Shown here: positions 62,292 through 64,000 of the stretch, piece by piece
How the letters are laid out: every line of letters starts with the position of its first letter
Numbering within the stretch: position 1 is the first letter of the stretch
Origin: Pseudomonas sp. MUP55
GTDB taxonomy: Bacteria > Pseudomonadota > Gammaproteobacteria > Pseudomonadales > Pseudomonadaceae
Reading direction: 5' to 3'
DNA length: 64,000 nt
Assembly: GCF_034043515.1 (NCBI RefSeq)
Contig: NZ_CP138214.1
Coordinates: 248,001-312,000 of the forward strand
Notes under the pieces: generated by a model
Database searches by the model: none
What the model was told of the DNA's origin: nothing
Seen by the model: only the letters and a program-made list of their open reading frames with translations
Program-made: the position numbers and the translations under genes

Positions 62292-63011
62292 ATGGCTTTG
62301 GCATCTCCACTTGAATCCATCGAAAGCGCGGTGATCTGGCTGCTGGTGGCCTTTTCGGTCGCCACCTGGGGCTTGGCGTTGTTGAAGGGCGTGCAGTTCG
62401 GGCGGCTCAAGGCCCAGGATCGCAGGTTTCATAAACAGTTCTGGGCTGCCTCAAGCCTGGACGCCGCCGCCGAACTGGCCGAAACCCAGCCAGGCGCAGC
62501 CGCCCGAGTGGCCCACGCCGGCTATGCCGCGATCCAGGTCGGCGACACCCAGCACGCGGCTGACCTGAGCCAGGCCATCAATCACCAGGACCGCCTCGAG
62601 CGTGCCCTGCGTCAGCAGATCGTGCGTGAGCGCCGCTCGCTGGAAACCGGGCTGGCGGTCGTCGCCAGTATCGGCAGCACCTCGCCGTTTATCGGCCTGT
62701 TCGGCACCGTGTGGGGCATCATGGAAGCGCTCAAGGGCATCAGCGCCGCCGGCTCGGCGAGCCTTGAAACCGTGGCCGGGCCCATCGGCGCGGCACTGGT
62801 TGCGACGGGTGTCGGGATCGCCGTCGCGGTGCCGGCGGTGCTGGTCTACAACTATTTCCTGCGCCGTCTGAAGCTGACGGCTGCCGACCTCGACGACTTT
62901 GCCCATGACTTCTACAGCCTGGCGCAAAAGAACGCCTTCCGTGTGCTGCTGCACCCGGCGCTGAACAAGGCCGGCGCTGGCAGCCCGCAAAAAGTGAAGG
63001 AGGCGTCCTGA
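62292..63011 (+). CDS. exbB: ExbB proton-channel component
   Basis: 239 residues from the ATG at 62292. MotA/TolQ/ExbB family with three membrane segments and the GSTSPFIGLFGTVWGIMEAL and PIGAALVATGVGIAVAVPAV motifs lining the channel. It is 28 bases after tonB and 1 base before exbD. Confidence 0.95.
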   Translation: MALASPLESIESAVIWLLVAFSVATWGLALLKGVQFGRLKAQDRRFHKQFWAASSLDAAAELAETQPGAAARVAHAGYAAIQVGDTQHAADLSQAINHQDRLERALRQQIVRERRSLETGLAVVASIGSTSPFIGLFGTVWGIMEALKGISAAGSASLETVAGPIGAALVATGVGIAVAVPAVLVYNYFLRRLKLTAADLDDFAHDFYSLAQKNAFRVLLHPALNKAGAGSPQKVKEAS

Positions 63012-63012
63012 G

Positions 63013-63414
63013 ATGGCCTTCTCTACCCAAGACAGTGATGAGGTGCTGAGCGAGATCAACGTCACACCGCTGGTGGACGTGATGCTGGTGCTGCTGGTGG
63101 TGTTTATCGTCACCGCGCCGCTGCTCACCAACGCCATTCCCATCAACTTGCCCAAGACCGAGGCCGTCGCCCCGGTCGAGCAGAAAGACCCGTTGGTGGT
63201 AAGCATCGACGGTGCCGGCAAGCTGTTTATCAACAAGGACGAAATCCAGCCGGACCTGCTGGAATTCAACCTGCAGGCGGCCAAGGCCAAGGACCCCGAT
63301 GTGCGGGTGCAACTGCAGGCGGACGATGGCGTGAACTACGGCGAAGTGGCGCGAGCCATGGCGTCTATCGAGCGTGCGGGGATTACCAAGCTGTCGGTGA
63401 TTACGGCGCGCTAG
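63013..63414 (+). CDS. exbD: ExbD proton-channel component
   Basis: 133 residues. Short cytosolic head, one membrane segment with the conserved aspartate (VTPLVDVMLVLLVVFIVTAP), then the periplasmic domain (VVSIDGAGKLFINKDEIQPD). Completes the TonB-ExbB-ExbD complex and ends the operon before a terminator. Confidence 0.96.
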   Translation: MAFSTQDSDEVLSEINVTPLVDVMLVLLVVFIVTAPLLTNAIPINLPKTEAVAPVEQKDPLVVSIDGAGKLFINKDEIQPDLLEFNLQAAKAKDPDVRVQLQADDGVNYGEVARAMASIERAGITKLSVITAR

Positions 63415-63425
63415 CGCGTGGTTGT

Positions 63426-63556
63426 GAGCTTCAAGCTGCAAGCGGCAAGTAAAAGCTCGTCCCGCTTACAGCTATTTTTTCAGGCCGTCTCCTTGGCAGG
63501 GTGCGGCCTTTTTTTGCTCCAAACTTGCCGCTTGCCGCTAAACCCTTGAAGCTGCT
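63426..63556. repeat. Inverted AGCTTCAAGCTGCAAGCGGC repeat around a terminator
   Basis: AGCTTCAAGCTGCAAGCGGC (63426-) and CTTGCCGCTTGCCGCTAAAC..TTGAAGCTGCTT (-63556) are inverted arms of another repeat class seen in pseudomonads. The terminator 63483-63517 is in the middle. Confidence 0.7.
63483..63517 (+). terminator. Intrinsic terminator after exbD
   Basis: GGCCG and CGGCC arms (63483-63487, 63504-63508) followed by a run of nine T residues. Confidence 0.85.
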
Positions 63557-63652
63557 TTTCAGTTATTAATAAATAGCTTCTTATTCCTTAACGAATATAA
63601 CCCTCGTCCCTATACTGGTCAGCAACGTTAAACGCTGCAGGAGGGCACACCC

Positions 63653-64000
63653 ATGCACAGCGAGTCGATTCGTTACCTGATCGTGCCGGGCTGGCAAGGA
63701 TCGCCAGAAAATCATTGGCAAAGTCACTGGCAGAACAGCCTGCCCAACAGCGCGCGCGTGGAGCAGGATGACTGGCTCACCCCGCGCCGCGAAGACTGGG
63801 TGGCCGCACTGGCCGAGGCCATCGCCGCCGACGGCACCCCCGTGATCCTGATCGCCCATAGCCTGGGTTGCATCACCGTGGCGCACTGGGCGGCCACCGC
63901 ACCGGTGCATTTCCTGCGTCAGGTGCGCGGTGCCTTGCTGGTGGCCCCGGCGGACGTCGAACGCCCGGCCTGCGCGCCGGCCCTGCGCAACTTCGCGCCG
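63653..64000 (+). CDS. RBBP9/YdeN-type alpha/beta hydrolase (3' end outside window)
   Basis: Open from the ATG at 63653 (CAGGAGGG upstream) to the window end, 116 residues. IRYLIVPGWQGSPENHWQSH is the family start, W-x-x-x-x-R-x-D-W (LTPRREDWVAAL) follows, and the nucleophile elbow is IAHSLGC with a serine in G-less H-S-L-G form typical of RBBP9. A small serine hydrolase of unknown substrate. It follows tonB-exbB-exbD, as PA0201 does in P. aeruginosa. Confidence 0.9.
   Translation, partial: MHSESIRYLIVPGWQGSPENHWQSHWQNSLPNSARVEQDDWLTPRREDWVAALAEAIAADGTPVILIAHSLGCITVAHWAATAPVHFLRQVRGALLVAPADVERPACAPALRNFAP

Noticed and set aside
1..64000. CRISPR array, prophage or integrative element
   Set aside because: No regularly spaced direct repeats, phage structural genes or integrase were seen; the repeats present are palindromic REP types.

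Overview
The window is a stretch of Pseudomonas chromosome, most likely from the fluorescens group. The reasons are the GC-rich coding style, the many REP/REPIN palindromes typical of fluorescent pseudomonads, a tRNA-Arg(CCG), and blocks whose gene order I recall from P. aeruginosa: gabD-gabT, desA / GGDEF-EAL protein / oscA / sbp-cysT-cysW-cysA, and tonB-exbB-exbD-hydrolase.

Layout. (1) 1-11,000: the 3' part of a giant two-partner-secretion/CDI exoprotein (CdiA-like) with a papain/C39-like toxin tip, its overlapping immunity gene, then an AT-richer tail of orphan immunity genes. This tail also holds one orphan toxin tip broken by a single-base frameshift, an intact RayT (REP-associated transposase) and a truncated second RayT copy, all interspersed with the cognate REP sequence. 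(2) 11,000-19,300: a small hypothetical gene behind a probable structured leader, then seven lipoproteins around a classical autotransporter, including the conserved CsgG-like/DUF4810/DUF799 triplet. (3) 19,500-22,600: a von Willebrand A lipoprotein, an ECF sigma factor with a probable membrane anti-sigma, and a tRNA-Arg. (4) 22,800-26,930: an R-body (Reb) cluster with a Crp-like regulator, a sigma factor, three RebB-like proteins, a larger Reb-like protein, a papain-like protein and a helical protein. (5) 27,100-33,100: gabD-gabT with a probable gabT RNA motif between them, then an unknown membrane protein, a nitrilase-family amidase and the 3' remnant of an amino-acid monooxygenase cut off at a REP-type element. 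(6) 33,100-42,100: a diguanylate cyclase, the DesA desaturase, a PAS-GGDEF-EAL protein and the sulfate-uptake operon. (7) 42,200-47,200: DUF962 protein, Crp-like regulator, periplasmic hydroxyisourate hydrolase and GlcG-like protein divergent from a response regulator that lacks its DNA-binding domain, then an AraC regulator and a membrane desaturase. (8) 47,160-61,200: a sulfate-ester/organosulfur cluster with an ABC transporter of AtsRBC type, AtsK-type dioxygenase, a sulfatase/phosphonate monoester hydrolase-like enzyme, HIT protein, three LysR regulators, a frameshifted TonB-dependent receptor and an MFS exporter. (9) 61,450-64,000: a TonB-ExbB-ExbD energiser and the start of a small alpha/beta hydrolase.

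How the parts fit. Sulfur is the dominant theme of the second half: OscA and the Sbp/CysTWA importer handle sulfate and sulfur limitation, while the ats-type cluster would capture sulfate esters when sulfate is scarce, with the TonB system able to energise the receptor. The first half is dominated by cell-surface and interbacterial functions (CDI, autotransporter, lipoproteins, R-bodies). REPINs sit in at least nine intergenic gaps and mark most operon boundaries.

Functions are assigned by reading translations and recognising motifs; no database search was run. Protein families, gene orders in other species and published systems are quoted from memory.
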